A DNA stretch of 64,000 bases from assembly GCF_004340785.1 (NCBI RefSeq), contig NZ_SLXS01000005.1, positions 62,001 through 126,000 on the forward strand. Direction: 5' to 3'. This document shows, piece after piece, positions 26,672 through 39,162 of the stretch. The translations under genes were made by a program, and so were the position numbers. Each line of letters begins with the position of its first letter. The stretch's first letter is position 1. The notes under the pieces were generated by a model. The model was not told the DNA's origin and did no database searches. It saw only the letters and a program-made list of their open reading frames with translations. This DNA is from Tumebacillus sp. BK434. Lineage in GTDB: Bacteria; Bacillota; Bacilli; Tumebacillales; Tumebacillaceae.

Positions 26672-27595
26672 TCACCCTGTGAAACTTTCTTGCCCGTTCG
26701 GTGCCGCGGCCCCCTTTTTCTGGGTCGAGAGGAACAGCCAGATCCCGCTCATGATGATCGCGCCGCCGACCCATTGCGCCCAGGTGACCGCTTCGCTGAG
26801 CAGGAGATAGGCCAGAATGGTCGCAAAGATCGGCTCGCCGAGAATCGCCATCGAAATCGTCGCGGCGTTTACGTACTTCAGCAGCCAGTTGAACAGCGTA
26901 TGTCCAAAGACGGTCGGGATGAAGGCGAGCAGGACGAACAGCATCCATTCCCGTCCGCTGTAATCCACCAAAGAATAGCCTTCCCCAATGCAATAGAAAA
27001 ACATCACGATCATCGCAAAGACATAGACGAGCAGCGAGTAGACCATTGAGGTCATCACCCCGCGCAGGTATTGCCCGATCACCAGATAGCCGCTGACGAC
27101 CAAGGTGCCGAGCAGGGACAACAGATCGCCCCAAAGCGCAGTCCCGCTGATCTGCAGGTCGCCCCAGCCGATGAACAGGCTTCCGGCGATGGCGATGCCT
27201 GCGCCGGCCCATGCCTGCCACGTCGTGCGCTCTTTCAGCGTGAAGTAGGCGAGCACCATGACGAAGATCGGCTGCAAGGTGATCAGAATGGTCGAGGAAG
27301 CGACCGTCGTGTATTTCAGCGAACCGATCCAGAAGATGAAATGGAAGGCCAGAAACACGCCGGACAGCGCGACGAGCACCCACGTGCGCAGACTTATCCC
27401 TCTCAGCTCCGCCCGCGCCCCTTTGGTCAGCAAAAACGGGCCGAGCAGCAAAAACGTAAACACGAGCCTGTACAGCCCGAGGATCGCCGCGGGGGCGGTC
27501 GACCATTTGATAATGATGGCCGAAAACGAGACGGCCAGCACGCCGATCAGCAGGAACACCAGCGGTGAAACGGGCAGTTTTTTGTTCTCTTCCAT
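26672..27595 (-). CDS. EamA/DMT-family transporter
   Basis: A 307-aa protein with ten predicted membrane helices in two EamA repeats (about 12-145 and 160-295), opening SPLVFLLIGVLAVSFSAIII, with the conserved GLYRLVFTFLLL and late LGEPIFATILAYLLLSE segments. It belongs to the drug/metabolite transporter superfamily; the substrate cannot be inferred. A GAGG motif is about 12 nt before the ATG, so initiation may be weak. A strongly basic tail follows the last helix. Confidence 0.85.
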   Translation of the reverse strand: MEENKKLPVSPLVFLLIGVLAVSFSAIIIKWSTAPAAILGLYRLVFTFLLLGPFLLTKGARAELRGISLRTWVLVALSGVFLAFHFIFWIGSLKYTTVASSTILITLQPIFVMVLAYFTLKERTTWQAWAGAGIAIAGSLFIGWGDLQISGTALWGDLLSLLGTLVVSGYLVIGQYLRGVMTSMVYSLLVYVFAMIVMFFYCIGEGYSLVDYSGREWMLFVLLAFIPTVFGHTLFNWLLKYVNAATISMAILGEPIFATILAYLLLSEAVTWAQWVGGAIIMSGIWLFLSTQKKGAAAPNGQESFTG

Positions 27596-27613
27596 AGATG
27601 TAAAAGCCTCTTT

Positions 27614-28009
27614 CTAGAATCTGCGATAGAACACATAGTTGCCTTTTTGCATCATCTTCATCAAATACAGTTTGATCAGGCTCTTCGGCAGCTCCCGTAC
27701 GCCGGGCAGTAGCAGCAGCATCCCGATGAGATCACTCAATAAACCTGGAATGAGCAACAGCGTTCCGCCGACCAAAAGACAAGCCCCGTTGAGCAGCGAA
27801 TCGCCGGGGAGCTGTCCCATCTGCATCTCGCGTCTGATCTGCTGCATGATATATCGGCCCTGCACCGTCAACAGATAGACGCCAAGCCCCGACATGCCGA
27901 TGACGAGGAAAAACGTCAGCCAGCCGCCGATGATATGTCCAACTTGGATCAAAGTGAATATCTCCAGCGCCGGCACGGCGATGATCAAGAGAAGGAACAG
28001 ACGCTTCAT
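27614..28009 (-). CDS. fxsA: FxsA-family membrane protein
   Basis: A 131-aa protein with four hydrophobic segments. VPALEIFTLIQVGHIIGGWLTFFL and the late LLLIPGLLSDLIGMLLLLPGVR are the FxsA signature. E. coli FxsA relieves exclusion of phage T7 by the F plasmid; its ordinary role is unknown. The ATG overlaps the thioesterase stop by four bases (ATGA), so the two are translationally coupled. Confidence 0.85.
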   Translation of the reverse strand: MKRLFLLLIIAVPALEIFTLIQVGHIIGGWLTFFLVIGMSGLGVYLLTVQGRYIMQQIRREMQMGQLPGDSLLNGACLLVGGTLLLIPGLLSDLIGMLLLLPGVRELPKSLIKLYLMKMMQKGNYVFYRRF

Positions 28010-28434
28010 GTGTTGCTCACCGCTTTTTGGGTCATCAATTCGTAGAGCTCCGGCAAAATGCGGTTGATTCGCTGGACCTGGCCTTCGCGGTTGATGAAGA
28101 CATGCTCCGTCTTGCCGCTGACCAGCTTTTCGCCATCGGTGGCACGGGTGACTTCATAGCCGAAGGTCATGCGCAGTTTGGACATCGTGTCGATCCAGAT
28201 CTTGATCCGCACCAGATCGTCATATTTGGCCGATGCGTGGTATTTGCACCACACTTCAGTCACCGGGAGCAGCCAGCCTTGTTCTTCGAGGATGCGGTAG
28301 GACATGCCGTACTCGCGCAGCCACTCGGTGCGGCCGACTTCGAACCAGTTCAAATAGTTGGCGTGATAGACGACGCCCATCTGGTCGGTTTCCTGATAGC
28401 GCACACGCAGTTCCACTTCATAAAATTCAGCCAT
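28006..28434 (-). CDS. Acyl-CoA thioesterase, YbgC/FadM type
   Basis: A 142-aa single hotdog-fold protein opening with VRYQETDQMGVVYHANYLNWFEVGR; the Asp in ETDQMG and the following His-Asn are the conserved catalytic region of 4-hydroxybenzoyl-CoA thioesterase-like enzymes. GAGGAGGGG precedes the ATG. It hydrolyses acyl-CoA (or acyl-ACP) thioesters; chain preference unknown. Head of a two-gene unit with fxsA. Confidence 0.88.
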   Translation of the reverse strand: MAEFYEVELRVRYQETDQMGVVYHANYLNWFEVGRTEWLREYGMSYRILEEQGWLLPVTEVWCKYHASAKYDDLVRIKIWIDTMSKLRMTFGYEVTRATDGEKLVSGKTEHVFINREGQVQRINRILPELYELMTQKAVSNT

Positions 28435-28471
28435 GAAAATCCCCTCCTCTGCACGATGTTCTTATTATAGC

Positions 28472-28510
28472 AAAAAAGCTCCTTTGCCAGCTTTGCAAAG
28501 GAGCTTTTTC
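28472..28510 (-). terminator. Terminator of pyk
   Basis: An 11-bp stem (AGCTCCTTTGC with GCAAAGGAGCT), a 7-nt loop and T6 on the minus strand. It ends the pfkA-pyk transcript. Confidence 0.9.
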
Positions 28511-28531
28511 TTGATAGATTCAACAGTTCAA

Positions 28532-30286
<1,755 letters not shown>

Positions 30287-30334
30287 GGGTGATCCCCCTT
30301 GATTTCCAACGTTTATGTCTAACTTTACCACATC

Positions 30335-31432
<1,098 letters not shown>

Positions 31433-31472
31433 CTACCGTTCAGTGTTCACTGTTATTTCCTGCACTATGCAG

Positions 31473-32426
31473 CTATTCAGCGAAGTGCCCCATCTGCTTG
31501 AACTTCTGGTAGCGCTGTTCGACCAGCACGTCTTTCGGCAGCTTGATCAGCTCGTGCAGGGCGGTCGAGATCTGCTCGCGAACGGCTGCGATCATCGCCG
31601 CGTGGTCTTTGTGCGCGCCGCCTTGCGGTTCTGAAATCACGCCGTCGATGATGCCGAACTCGTGGATGTAGCCGGCGGTGATCTTAAAGGTCTCCGCCGC
31701 GCGCTGCGCTTGTCCTGAATCTTTCCAGAGCAGAGCCGCACCGCCTTCTGGCGAGATGACCGAGTAGATCGAGTTCTCCAGCATGTAGACGCGGTCGCCC
31801 ACGCCCAGCGCCAGCGCGCCGCCCGAACCGCCTTCGCCGGTGACGACGCAGATGATCGGGGTGCGCAGGCCTGCCATCTCGATCAGGTTGCGGGCCACCG
31901 CTTCGGAGATGCCGCGCTCTTCCGACTCGATGCCGGGATACGCGCCCGACGTGTCGATGAAGCAGATGACCGGGCGGTTGAACTTCTCCGCCTGTTTCAT
32001 CAGGCGCAGCGCCTTGCGATAGCCTTCCGGAAGTGGCATGCCCCAACGGCGAAGGATGTTTTCCTTGGTATCCTTGCCTTTCTGGTGGCCGATCACCGTG
32101 ACCGGAATGCCGTCGAACTTCGCCACGCCGCCGACGATGGCCGGGTCATCCCCGTAAGTCCGGTCACCGTGCATCTCCAGAAAATGCGTGCACATGCCGT
32201 TGATATAGTCGAGCGTGGTCGGGCGTTCCGCATGGCGGGCGATCTGCGTGCGCTGCCACGGGGTGAGTTCGGTGTAGATGTTGCCGGCCAACTGGGCGGC
32301 TTTCGCTTCCAGCTTGGCGATCTCGTCCGAAAAATCCAAGCCGCTCTGCTCCGAGAAGGTGCGCAGTTCCTTGATCTTCTTTTGCAGTTCTAAGAGCGGC
32401 TTTTCAAACATGAGCTCATTCGCCAC
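31473..32426 (-). CDS. accA: Acetyl-CoA carboxylase carboxyltransferase subunit alpha
   Basis: A 317-aa crotonase-fold subunit that with AccD transfers carboxyl from biotin carboxyl carrier protein to acetyl-CoA, giving malonyl-CoA for fatty acid synthesis. It opens [15 protein letters not shown], with [35 protein letters not shown] and [15 protein letters not shown]. The GTG at 32426 is chosen: GGAGG is 8 nt upstream and the product matches known AccA starts. It overlaps the accD stop by 11 nt. Confidence 0.94.
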   Translation of the reverse strand: MANELMFEKPLLELQKKIKELRTFSEQSGLDFSDEIAKLEAKAAQLAGNIYTELTPWQRTQIARHAERPTTLDYINGMCTHFLEMHGDRTYGDDPAIVGGVAKFDGIPVTVIGHQKGKDTKENILRRWGMPLPEGYRKALRLMKQAEKFNRPVICFIDTSGAYPGIESEERGISEAVARNLIEMAGLRTPIICVVTGEGGSGGALALGVGDRVYMLENSIYSVISPEGGAALLWKDSGQAQRAAETFKITAGYIHEFGIIDGVISEPQGGAHKDHAAMIAAVREQISTALHELIKLPKDVLVEQRYQKFKQMGHFAE

Positions 32427-33312
32427 CTGGTACACCTCCATGCAGTTCTAACAGGGTCGAAAGAGTCTGACGCATCTCTTTGCGCGGCACGACCATGTCG
32501 AGCATGCCGTGCTTCAGCAGAAATTCTGCCGTTTGGAAATCGTCAGGCAGTTTCTGCCGGATCGTCTGTTCGATGATGCGGCGTCCGGCAAAGCCGATCA
32601 GTGCGCCGGGCTCGGCGAGGTTGATGTCGCCAAGCATCGCAAACGATGCGGTGACGCCGCCTGTCGTCGGGTAGGTGTTGATGGCGATGTACAGACCGCC
32701 CGCTTCGGACAGCTTGTGCAGGGCGGCCGACGTCTTGGCCATCTGCATCAGCGAAAAGATCCCTTCCTGCATCCGGGCGCCGCCCGATGCGGTGAAGATG
32801 ATCAACGGGTAGCGCTTGGCCCGTGCCGCTTCGATCGCGCGGGTCAGCTTTTCGCCGACGACCGAGCCCATCGAGCCCATGAAGTAGGTCGAGTCCATCA
32901 CGGCGAGGACCACCGGATAACCGCCGATGGTGCCTTCCCCGGTCAGGACCGCTTCCTTCATACCGGTCTTCTTCTGCTCCCGCTCGACTTTCGACGGATA
33001 ATCCGGGAAGTTCAACGGGTCGACGGCGGTCATTCCGGCGTCGTACTCAAAGAAACGGCCTTCGTCGAGCGTCGCCTTGATCCGCTCTTCGGCGTTCATC
33101 GTATAGTGATATTCGCACTTGGGGCAGGTCTTGAGATTCTTCTCCAATTCCTTGGTGAACGTCATCTCGCCACAACGCTTGCACTTTGACATGAGACCTT
33201 CCGGAACGGATACTTCAGGTTGCTTGGTCCGGCCCAGCCGCTCCGCCACGTCGGCGGATGTCAAGGTCGCATACCGTTGCTTTTTTATATGAAAAATGTC
33301 CTTCAGCGCCAC
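32416..33312 (-). CDS. accD: Acetyl-CoA carboxylase carboxyltransferase subunit beta
   Basis: A 298-aa partner of AccA. An N-terminal zinc ribbon (two CxxC pairs: CKRCGE and CPKCEY, about 44-66) precedes the crotonase-type domain with [19 protein letters not shown] and [15 protein letters not shown]. It starts at a GTG with GAGGTG upstream. It belongs to the unit 67-aa ORF, accD, accA, then pfkA and pyk, placing fatty acid and glycolytic enzymes together. Confidence 0.94.
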   Translation of the reverse strand: MALKDIFHIKKQRYATLTSADVAERLGRTKQPEVSVPEGLMSKCKRCGEMTFTKELEKNLKTCPKCEYHYTMNAEERIKATLDEGRFFEYDAGMTAVDPLNFPDYPSKVEREQKKTGMKEAVLTGEGTIGGYPVVLAVMDSTYFMGSMGSVVGEKLTRAIEAARAKRYPLIIFTASGGARMQEGIFSLMQMAKTSAALHKLSEAGGLYIAINTYPTTGGVTASFAMLGDINLAEPGALIGFAGRRIIEQTIRQKLPDDFQTAEFLLKHGMLDMVVPRKEMRQTLSTLLELHGGVPGGE

Positions 33313-33326
33313 ATTTTCACCTCATT

Positions 33327-33530
33327 TTATGATTCGCGATGTGAAGAGTGGAGAATGTCTTTTAAGACTTCCTGCACTTCGTCCAATTCTGTCTCGGGCA
33401 CCAAAATTTCAAACTGTTGCTTGGCTGCATTCGTCTGGCGGAGTTTGACCAGGAATCCTTCTTCCGTAAGCTTGTCCTTGATCCGCTCGGCCGTCTTCGT
33501 GTTAGGCGCAATATAGATGACAGTCCACAT
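33327..33530 (-). CDS. Small protein ahead of accD, unknown function
   Basis: A 67-aa soluble protein opening MWTVIYIAPNTKTAERIKDK, with LTEEGFLVKLRQTN and a closing LVPETELDEVQEVLKDIL. A beta-alpha-beta arrangement is likely, as in small ferredoxin-fold proteins of the DUF2007 type (inference). GGGGAGG is about 8 nt before the ATG. It is the first gene of the accDA transcript, 14 nt before accD. No catalytic residues recognised. Confidence 0.72.
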   Translation of the reverse strand: MWTVIYIAPNTKTAERIKDKLTEEGFLVKLRQTNAAKQQFEILVPETELDEVQEVLKDILHSSHRES

Positions 33531-33572
33531 ACGAGAGAACCTCCCCCGGGCTACGTCCGCAATTTTGGACTA

Positions 33573-33602
33573 ATCATATCATACGGGCAGGGAACACAGC
33601 AA
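33573..33602 (-). promoter_or_regulatory. Possible promoter of the accDA unit
   Basis: -35 TTGCTG, an 18-nt spacer and -10 TATGAT on the minus strand, about 45 nt before the small ORF. Confidence 0.45.
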
Positions 33603-33621
33603 CAGAGCGATATTGATGGAA

Positions 33622-34851
33622 TTACTCGCTTTTTGTCAGGCGGGCAGTCCGTTCCGCCACTTCATCCGGGTTGACAAATAGCTGCGCGACCCCTGTGTCC
33701 ATCGCCGCTTTCGCCACCGCTTTGGCAACGTTCGGCGCCACGCGCGGATCGAACGGCTTGGGAATGACATAGTCGGAAGACAGCTCATGCGGCTGGATCA
33801 GCTCCGCGATCGCATAGGCGGCGGCGATCTTCATCTCTTCGTTGATCGAGGTCGCCCGCACGTCGAGCGCGCCGCGGAAGATGCCCGGGAAGGCGAGGAC
33901 GTTGTTGACTTGGTTCGGATAGTCAGAACGGCCTGTCCCCACCACCTTCGCGCCCGCTTCCATCGCATCGTCAGGGCGGATCTCCGGATCGGGGTTGGCC
34001 ATGGCGAAGATGATCGGGTCGCGGTTCATCGAGCGCACCATGTCCTGGGTAACCGCGTCGGCAACCGATACGCCGATGAAGACGTCCGCTCCTTCGATCA
34101 CTTCTTCCAGAGAGCCGGTGACGCGCTCGCGGTTGGTATTTTTCGCGATCAGCTCTTTGACCGGGTTCATCCCTTCGACGCGTCCTTCGTAGATCGCGCC
34201 TTTGGTGTCGCACATGATCACGTGCTTGACCCCCATCGAGAGCAGCAGCTTGATGATCGCAATACCAGCCGCACCCGCGCCGTTGGCTACCACCTTGATG
34301 TCCTGCATCCGCTTGCCGACCACTTTCAGCGCGTTGATCAGACCGGCCAGCGTGACGATCGCCGTACCGTGCTGGTCATCGTGGAAGACCGGGATGTTCA
34401 GCTCTTCCTTGAGCCGCTGTTCGATCACAAAGCACGCCGGAGCTGCGATGTCTTCGAGGTTGATGCCGCCAAACGTGGGTTCGAGCAGTTTGACGGTGCG
34501 GATGATCTCCTCCGCGTCGGTCGTGTTCAAGCAGACCGGCACCGCATCGACGCCGGCGAACGCCTTAAAGAGCACCGCTTTCCCTTCCATGACGGGCAGG
34601 GCAGCATGCGGGCCGATGTTGCCGAGACCGAGCACGGCGGTGCCGTCGCTGACGACGGCGACAAAATTACCTTTGGCTGTATAATCATAAACGCGCTCAG
34701 GCGTCTTGTGAATCTCTTTGCACGGCTCGGCGACCCCCGGGCTGTAGGCCAGGCTGAGATCGCGGGCGTTGCTTACGGGCACCTTGGAGGTGACGGCAAG
34801 CTTGCCTTGGTGAGCGCGGTGCAGCTCAAGTGCATCTTCACGCAACGACAC
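33622..34851 (-). CDS. Malic enzyme
   Basis: A 409-aa malic enzyme of the short bacterial type, without phosphotransacetylase domain, decarboxylating malate to pyruvate with NAD(P). It has [16 protein letters not shown], the metal/substrate motif [17 protein letters not shown], the dinucleotide motif [14 protein letters not shown] and [11 protein letters not shown]. It resembles B. subtilis YtsJ. GTG start with AAGGAG 9 nt upstream. Cofactor preference cannot be assigned reliably. It lies 92 nt upstream of the accD unit. Confidence 0.9.
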   Translation of the reverse strand: MSLREDALELHRAHQGKLAVTSKVPVSNARDLSLAYSPGVAEPCKEIHKTPERVYDYTAKGNFVAVVSDGTAVLGLGNIGPHAALPVMEGKAVLFKAFAGVDAVPVCLNTTDAEEIIRTVKLLEPTFGGINLEDIAAPACFVIEQRLKEELNIPVFHDDQHGTAIVTLAGLINALKVVGKRMQDIKVVANGAGAAGIAIIKLLLSMGVKHVIMCDTKGAIYEGRVEGMNPVKELIAKNTNRERVTGSLEEVIEGADVFIGVSVADAVTQDMVRSMNRDPIIFAMANPDPEIRPDDAMEAGAKVVGTGRSDYPNQVNNVLAFPGIFRGALDVRATSINEEMKIAAAYAIAELIQPHELSSDYVIPKPFDPRVAPNVAKAVAKAAMDTGVAQLFVNPDEVAERTARLTKSE

Positions 34852-34980
34852 GTACTTTCACTCCTTTTCCGGTCCCTGCCCAAACGAGGAAAAAACGGGC
34901 AGGATCAAGCGTCAAATTTTATTATATCATGCCGCTGCAGTTCCTTTCTACCAACCAGTCATTTACGTCTTTAGGGGCCG

Positions 34981-35448
34981 TTAAGGCTTGGCACAGCGGT
35001 GGGCGATGCGAGCGGAAGCGGCGGCGGCCACGCCTGCGACCAAGTCATCGAGGAACACGTGCACACCGTTTTGTTTGTTATTCAATTTCGCGATGATGCC
35101 GATCTTTTCCTTGTCCAAAAAGCCGAACGAAGTCAGGCCGATCGAGCCGTAGACGTTGGTGATCGACAGGGCGAGGATTTCGTCAACGCCGTACAGCGGC
35201 TCATCCGTTTCGAGGATGCGCTGCAGAGGCTCGGGCAGGGCTTTCCGCTCGGCGAGTTCGTCGAGCGCGACGCCGGTGTGCAAGGCGTATTGCACTTCGC
35301 GCTTGGCGAGCACGCGCATGACGCTGGTCACGCAGGGGTCGCGCTCGAGATCGGGATGATAGGGTTTTTGAAGTGTATACACGATATCCACGATGTCGTC
35401 GACGGTGACCCCGCGACGTTCCAACAGTTCGATAATCTCACGGGCCAT
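34981..35448 (-). CDS. Phosphatidylglycerophosphatase A-like protein
   Basis: A 155-aa PgpA/YutG-type protein opening MAREIIELLERRGVTVDDIV, with ITNVYGSIGLTSFGFLDKEKIGI and the acidic motif VHVFLDDLVAGVAAAASA expected of the family. GGGAGG is about 9 nt before the ATG at 35448. PgpA dephosphorylates phosphatidylglycerophosphate in E. coli. The Gram-positive version is shorter and lacks clear membrane helices, so the assignment is by family similarity. Downstream of dnaE. Confidence 0.78.
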   Translation of the reverse strand: MAREIIELLERRGVTVDDIVDIVYTLQKPYHPDLERDPCVTSVMRVLAKREVQYALHTGVALDELAERKALPEPLQRILETDEPLYGVDEILALSITNVYGSIGLTSFGFLDKEKIGIIAKLNNKQNGVHVFLDDLVAGVAAAASARIAHRCAKP

Positions 35449-35515
35449 AGGGTACAACCTCCCTGCAGATAAGAGAAGATAGTTACATCCTATGTGGAGG
35501 AGCCCAGAAGGTTGC

Positions 35516-38500
35516 TTAGTTTTTCCGCATTTTTTTGACAACCGCGCCCTGTCCCAGCAGGCCCTCCACCGCCGCCACAAACTGCGGTGTCATCGCCACG
35601 GCATACCGCTCCGACAGCTCCCGCGCCTTGCGCGTCGCCGTGTAGAACAAGAGCACCGGCAGCGTTCCATGGAACCTCGTGATCACCTGCTGAAGCTCCG
35701 CGAGACGAGATTCATCCTCCGGCCGGATGCGCAGATAGACGACCGCCTGCTCTTGGACTGCACCAGTTCCCTTTGCCTGCACGTTCACAGATCTCGCATC
35801 ATTCACAAGACTTGCATCATTCACAAGCCTTGCATCATTCACAAGCCTTGCATCATTCACAGCTCTTGCATCATTCACAGCTCTTGTCTCATACTCGACA
35901 TTCGTCTCCGGTTCGATCGCTTTGATCTGGTCCGCGATGATCTTCACTTCATCCCCGCGCTGCTGCAGGCGTCCGCGGACGGCGATCACTTCGGTGTCCA
36001 GCAGGGGCTCGGCGCGTTTGAACACTTCCGGGAAGAGGACGACTTCGGCGAGACCTGTGGTGTCCTCGACTTCCAGGAACGCCATGCGGGCGCCTTTTTT
36101 GGTCTGGATCTTCTTGGCCTGGCGCAGCAACCCGCAGACGGTGACGCTCGCTCCGTCCGGGGTGTCGGCGAGCTCGATGATCCGCTTGTCGGCGATCTGC
36201 TCCATCCGGCGGCGGTACGGTGTCAGCGGCGACCCGGTCACATACAGCCCGAGCAGTTCCTTCTCCATCTCCAGCCGCTCGCGCACGGTGAAATCGCCCG
36301 TCTCCGGCAAAATGAACTTCCGCTGTTTCTGCTCCCCTTGCCCTTCGATCAGCCCGAACAGGCTCATCTGGCTGTCATCATGCTCCTTTTGCTTCACCCG
36401 CCCCTGCTCCACCGCTTCTTCCAGCGCCAGCAGCATCGCCCGGCGGTTGCCGTGCAGTTCGTCAAAACAGCCGGCGCGAATCAGCGACTCGATCGCCTTC
36501 TTGTTGCACGACCGCGCATCGACCCGCTCGCAAAAATCGACCAGATCGGCAAACGCCTGCTTGCGCCGCGTCTGCACCAGCGACTGAATCGCCGCCACGC
36601 CGACATTTTTGATCGCCAGCAGGCCAAAACGTATTTTTCCATTCTCCACCGTAAACCGGTACGTGCTCTTGTTCACATCGGGCGGCAAGACCCCGATGTT
36701 CATCCGCCGCGCATCGTCCACATACTGCGCCACCTTGTGCGACGACATCATCACGCTCGTCAGCAGCGCCGCCATGTAGGCAGCCGGATGGTTCGCCTTC
36801 AAATAACAGGTCTGGTAGGCCAGTACCGCATACGCCGCCGCATGCGCCCGGTTGAATCCGTAATCGGCAAAGCGCACGATCAAATCATACACCTCATGGG
36901 CCAGCCGTTCCTCGTAGCCCTTTTGCAGACAGCCGTCCACAAAGATCGCCCGCTGCTCGTCGAGCACGTCGCGCTTCTTCTTGCCGACCGCACGCCGCAG
37001 AAGGTCTGCCTGCCCCAGCGAAAAGCCGGCCATCGTCGAGGCGATCTGCATGATCTGCTCCTGATAGACGATCACCCCGTACGTATCTTCCAAGATCCCT
37101 TGCAGATCGGGATGCGGATAGCGGACCGCCACCTCGCCGTGCTTCGCTTTGATAAAGGTCGGGATGTTCTCCATCGGACCCGGGCGGTACAGCGAAATCA
37201 CGGCGATGATATCTTCAAACGAAGACGGGCGCAGCTCCCGCAGCACATGTTTCACCCCGGACGACTCCAACTGGAAACACCCGTCCGTATCGCCGCGGCA
37301 GAGCAGCTCAAACGTCCGCGGATCGTCCATCTCCATCTCCGCAAAACGAATCTCCCGGCCCTCCGTCTGCTTGACGATCTCGATCGTCTGGTCGATCAGG
37401 CTCAGATAGCGCAAGCCCAGAAAATCCATCTTGAGCAGCCCGACATCCTCCAGCACTTCCATCGAGTACTGCGTCACGACGCCGCCTTCCGCCCCGCGCT
37501 GCAATGGCACATACTCGGTCAAGGGAGCTTTCGAGATCACCACGCCTGCCGCATGCAGTGACGTGTGCCGGGGCAGCCCTTCGATCTGGCGGGCAGTATC
37601 GACCAGCTTGCGCACCTGCGCATCGGTCTGGTAGTACTTTTGAAACTCATCGTCTTCCAGCGCCTTCCCGATGGTGATGCCGAGGAAGTGCGGCACCCGT
37701 TTCGTCGTTGTGTCAACCACGCTCTGCGGCAGGTCGAGCACCCGGCCGACATCGCGAATCGCAGCGCGGGCGGCCATCGTTCCGAACGTGACGATCTGCG
37801 CCACGCGGTCCGCGCCGTATTTGGCGGTCACGTAGTCGATCACTTCCCCCCGCCGCTCAAATTCAAAGTCGATGTCGATATCCGGCCAGGAGATCCGCTC
37901 CGGGTTCAAAAAGCGCTGAAACAGCAGATTGAACTTGATCGGATCGACGTCGGTGATCCGCAGCACGTACGACACCAGACTGCCGGCTGCCGACCCGCGC
38001 CCCGGCCCGGTCGAGATGCCGTTCTCATGAGCAAACCGCATGAAGTCCCACACGATCAAAAAGTAGCCCGAGAAGCCCATCGACCCGATCACGTCCAGCT
38101 CATAGCGCAGCCGCTCCCACACCTCCGGTCCGGGGTTCCCGTAACGCATCCTCGCTCCCTGTTCGCACAAGTGCGCGAGATACGTCTGTTCCGTATACCC
38201 CGGCGGCAGGTCAAACGCGGGCAGATGCGTTTCATTCAGATTGAGCTCGACGTTGCAGCGGTCGGCGATCACCCGCGCATTGTGCAGCGCCTCTGGAAAA
38301 TGCGAAAACAGCGCCGTCATCTCCGCGTCTGACTTCATATAATATTGGTCGGTCAGCAGGCGCGGCCGGTTCTCTTCTCCGATCGTCCGCCCTTCGCGAA
38401 TGCAGGCCAACACGTCCTGCACCGGCGCTTCTTCCGGCAGCAGGTAGTGGACGGCGTTGGTCACGACGAGCGGCAGATTGACCTTGTAGGACAGCTGCAC

Positions 38501-39067
38501 CAGATTCTGCACGACCTGCTTTTCCTCCAAAATCCCATGGTCCTGCAGTTCGAGATAGAAATTGCCTTTGCCAAAGATCGCCGCGTATTCATTTGCCGCA
38601 TGTTCCGCAGCCAGCAAGTCGCCTTGTTGAATCTTCTGCGCCACTTCGCCTTCCATCCCGGAGGACAACGCGATCAAGCCTTCGCGATGGCGTTTCAGCG
38701 CCTGCTTGTCGGTGCAAGGCAGCATCCCGGCGCTTTCCAGTTGCGCCTCCGAGACGATCTTCAGCAGATTGCGGTACCCGGCCAGATTCTCCGCGAGCAG
38801 CACCAGCCGGTACGGTTCCTCCCCGCGCATCATACGATCGCGCAAGCTCCCCCGCGCCACCAGCACCTCACAGCCCAGAATCGGCTTGATCCCCGCCCTC
38901 TTCGCCTGCTTATAAAACTCCACCGCCCCGTACATCACCCCGAGATCGGTCATCGCCACCGCATCCATGCCCAGATCGGATGCCCGCTCCACCAGCTCGT
39001 CGATCCGGCACAAGCCGCGCAGCAAACTATATTCTGTATGTACATTCAGGTGGACGAACCCGTTCAT
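35516..39067 (-). CDS. dnaE: DNA polymerase III subunit alpha (DnaE)
   Basis: An 1183-aa replicative polymerase of the DnaE type. N-terminal PHP domain (VHLNVHTEYSLL), a palm with GPGRGSAAGSLVSYVLR and the catalytic PDIDIDF (about 395-401), then NRAHAAAYAVLAYQTCYLKA, a helix-hairpin-helix region and an OB fold (about 970-1050; VTVCGLLRQAKKIQTKKG). Residues about 1059-1094 are six copies of a six-residue unit (DARLVN and variants) encoded by an 18-bp tandem repeat, which is unusual for this protein. AAAGGGGG precedes the ATG. In Bacilli DnaE works beside PolC, extending RNA primers on the lagging strand. Confidence 0.95.
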   Translation of the reverse strand: MNGFVHLNVHTEYSLLRGLCRIDELVERASDLGMDAVAMTDLGVMYGAVEFYKQAKRAGIKPILGCEVLVARGSLRDRMMRGEEPYRLVLLAENLAGYRNLLKIVSEAQLESAGMLPCTDKQALKRHREGLIALSSGMEGEVAQKIQQGDLLAAEHAANEYAAIFGKGNFYLELQDHGILEEKQVVQNLVQLSYKVNLPLVVTNAVHYLLPEEAPVQDVLACIREGRTIGEENRPRLLTDQYYMKSDAEMTALFSHFPEALHNARVIADRCNVELNLNETHLPAFDLPPGYTEQTYLAHLCEQGARMRYGNPGPEVWERLRYELDVIGSMGFSGYFLIVWDFMRFAHENGISTGPGRGSAAGSLVSYVLRITDVDPIKFNLLFQRFLNPERISWPDIDIDFEFERRGEVIDYVTAKYGADRVAQIVTFGTMAARAAIRDVGRVLDLPQSVVDTTTKRVPHFLGITIGKALEDDEFQKYYQTDAQVRKLVDTARQIEGLPRHTSLHAAGVVISKAPLTEYVPLQRGAEGGVVTQYSMEVLEDVGLLKMDFLGLRYLSLIDQTIEIVKQTEGREIRFAEMEMDDPRTFELLCRGDTDGCFQLESSGVKHVLRELRPSSFEDIIAVISLYRPGPMENIPTFIKAKHGEVAVRYPHPDLQGILEDTYGVIVYQEQIMQIASTMAGFSLGQADLLRRAVGKKKRDVLDEQRAIFVDGCLQKGYEERLAHEVYDLIVRFADYGFNRAHAAAYAVLAYQTCYLKANHPAAYMAALLTSVMMSSHKVAQYVDDARRMNIGVLPPDVNKSTYRFTVENGKIRFGLLAIKNVGVAAIQSLVQTRRKQAFADLVDFCERVDARSCNKKAIESLIRAGCFDELHGNRRAMLLALEEAVEQGRVKQKEHDDSQMSLFGLIEGQGEQKQRKFILPETGDFTVRERLEMEKELLGLYVTGSPLTPYRRRMEQIADKRIIELADTPDGASVTVCGLLRQAKKIQTKKGARMAFLEVEDTTGLAEVVLFPEVFKRAEPLLDTEVIAVRGRLQQRGDEVKIIADQIKAIEPETNVEYETRAVNDARAVNDARLVNDARLVNDASLVNDARSVNVQAKGTGAVQEQAVVYLRIRPEDESRLAELQQVITRFHGTLPVLLFYTATRKARELSERYAVAMTPQFVAAVEGLLGQGAVVKKMRKN
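35784..35891 (-). repeat. 18-bp x 6 in-frame tandem repeat within dnaE
   Basis: Six consecutive 18-bp units (plus-strand form TTCACAAGCCTTGCATCA). Units 3 and 4 are identical; the others differ at one to three positions. The length keeps the frame and yields DARLVN-type hexapeptides between the OB fold and the C-terminal region. Confidence 0.95.
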
Positions 39068-39162
39068 CGTCCAGCCCCCTTTCGTATGCGAACAAACATT
39101 CTCCTCTCATTATACAAAAAAATCCCCCCTGGCATCCACACGGAGCAGGGAGGATTCGGCGA

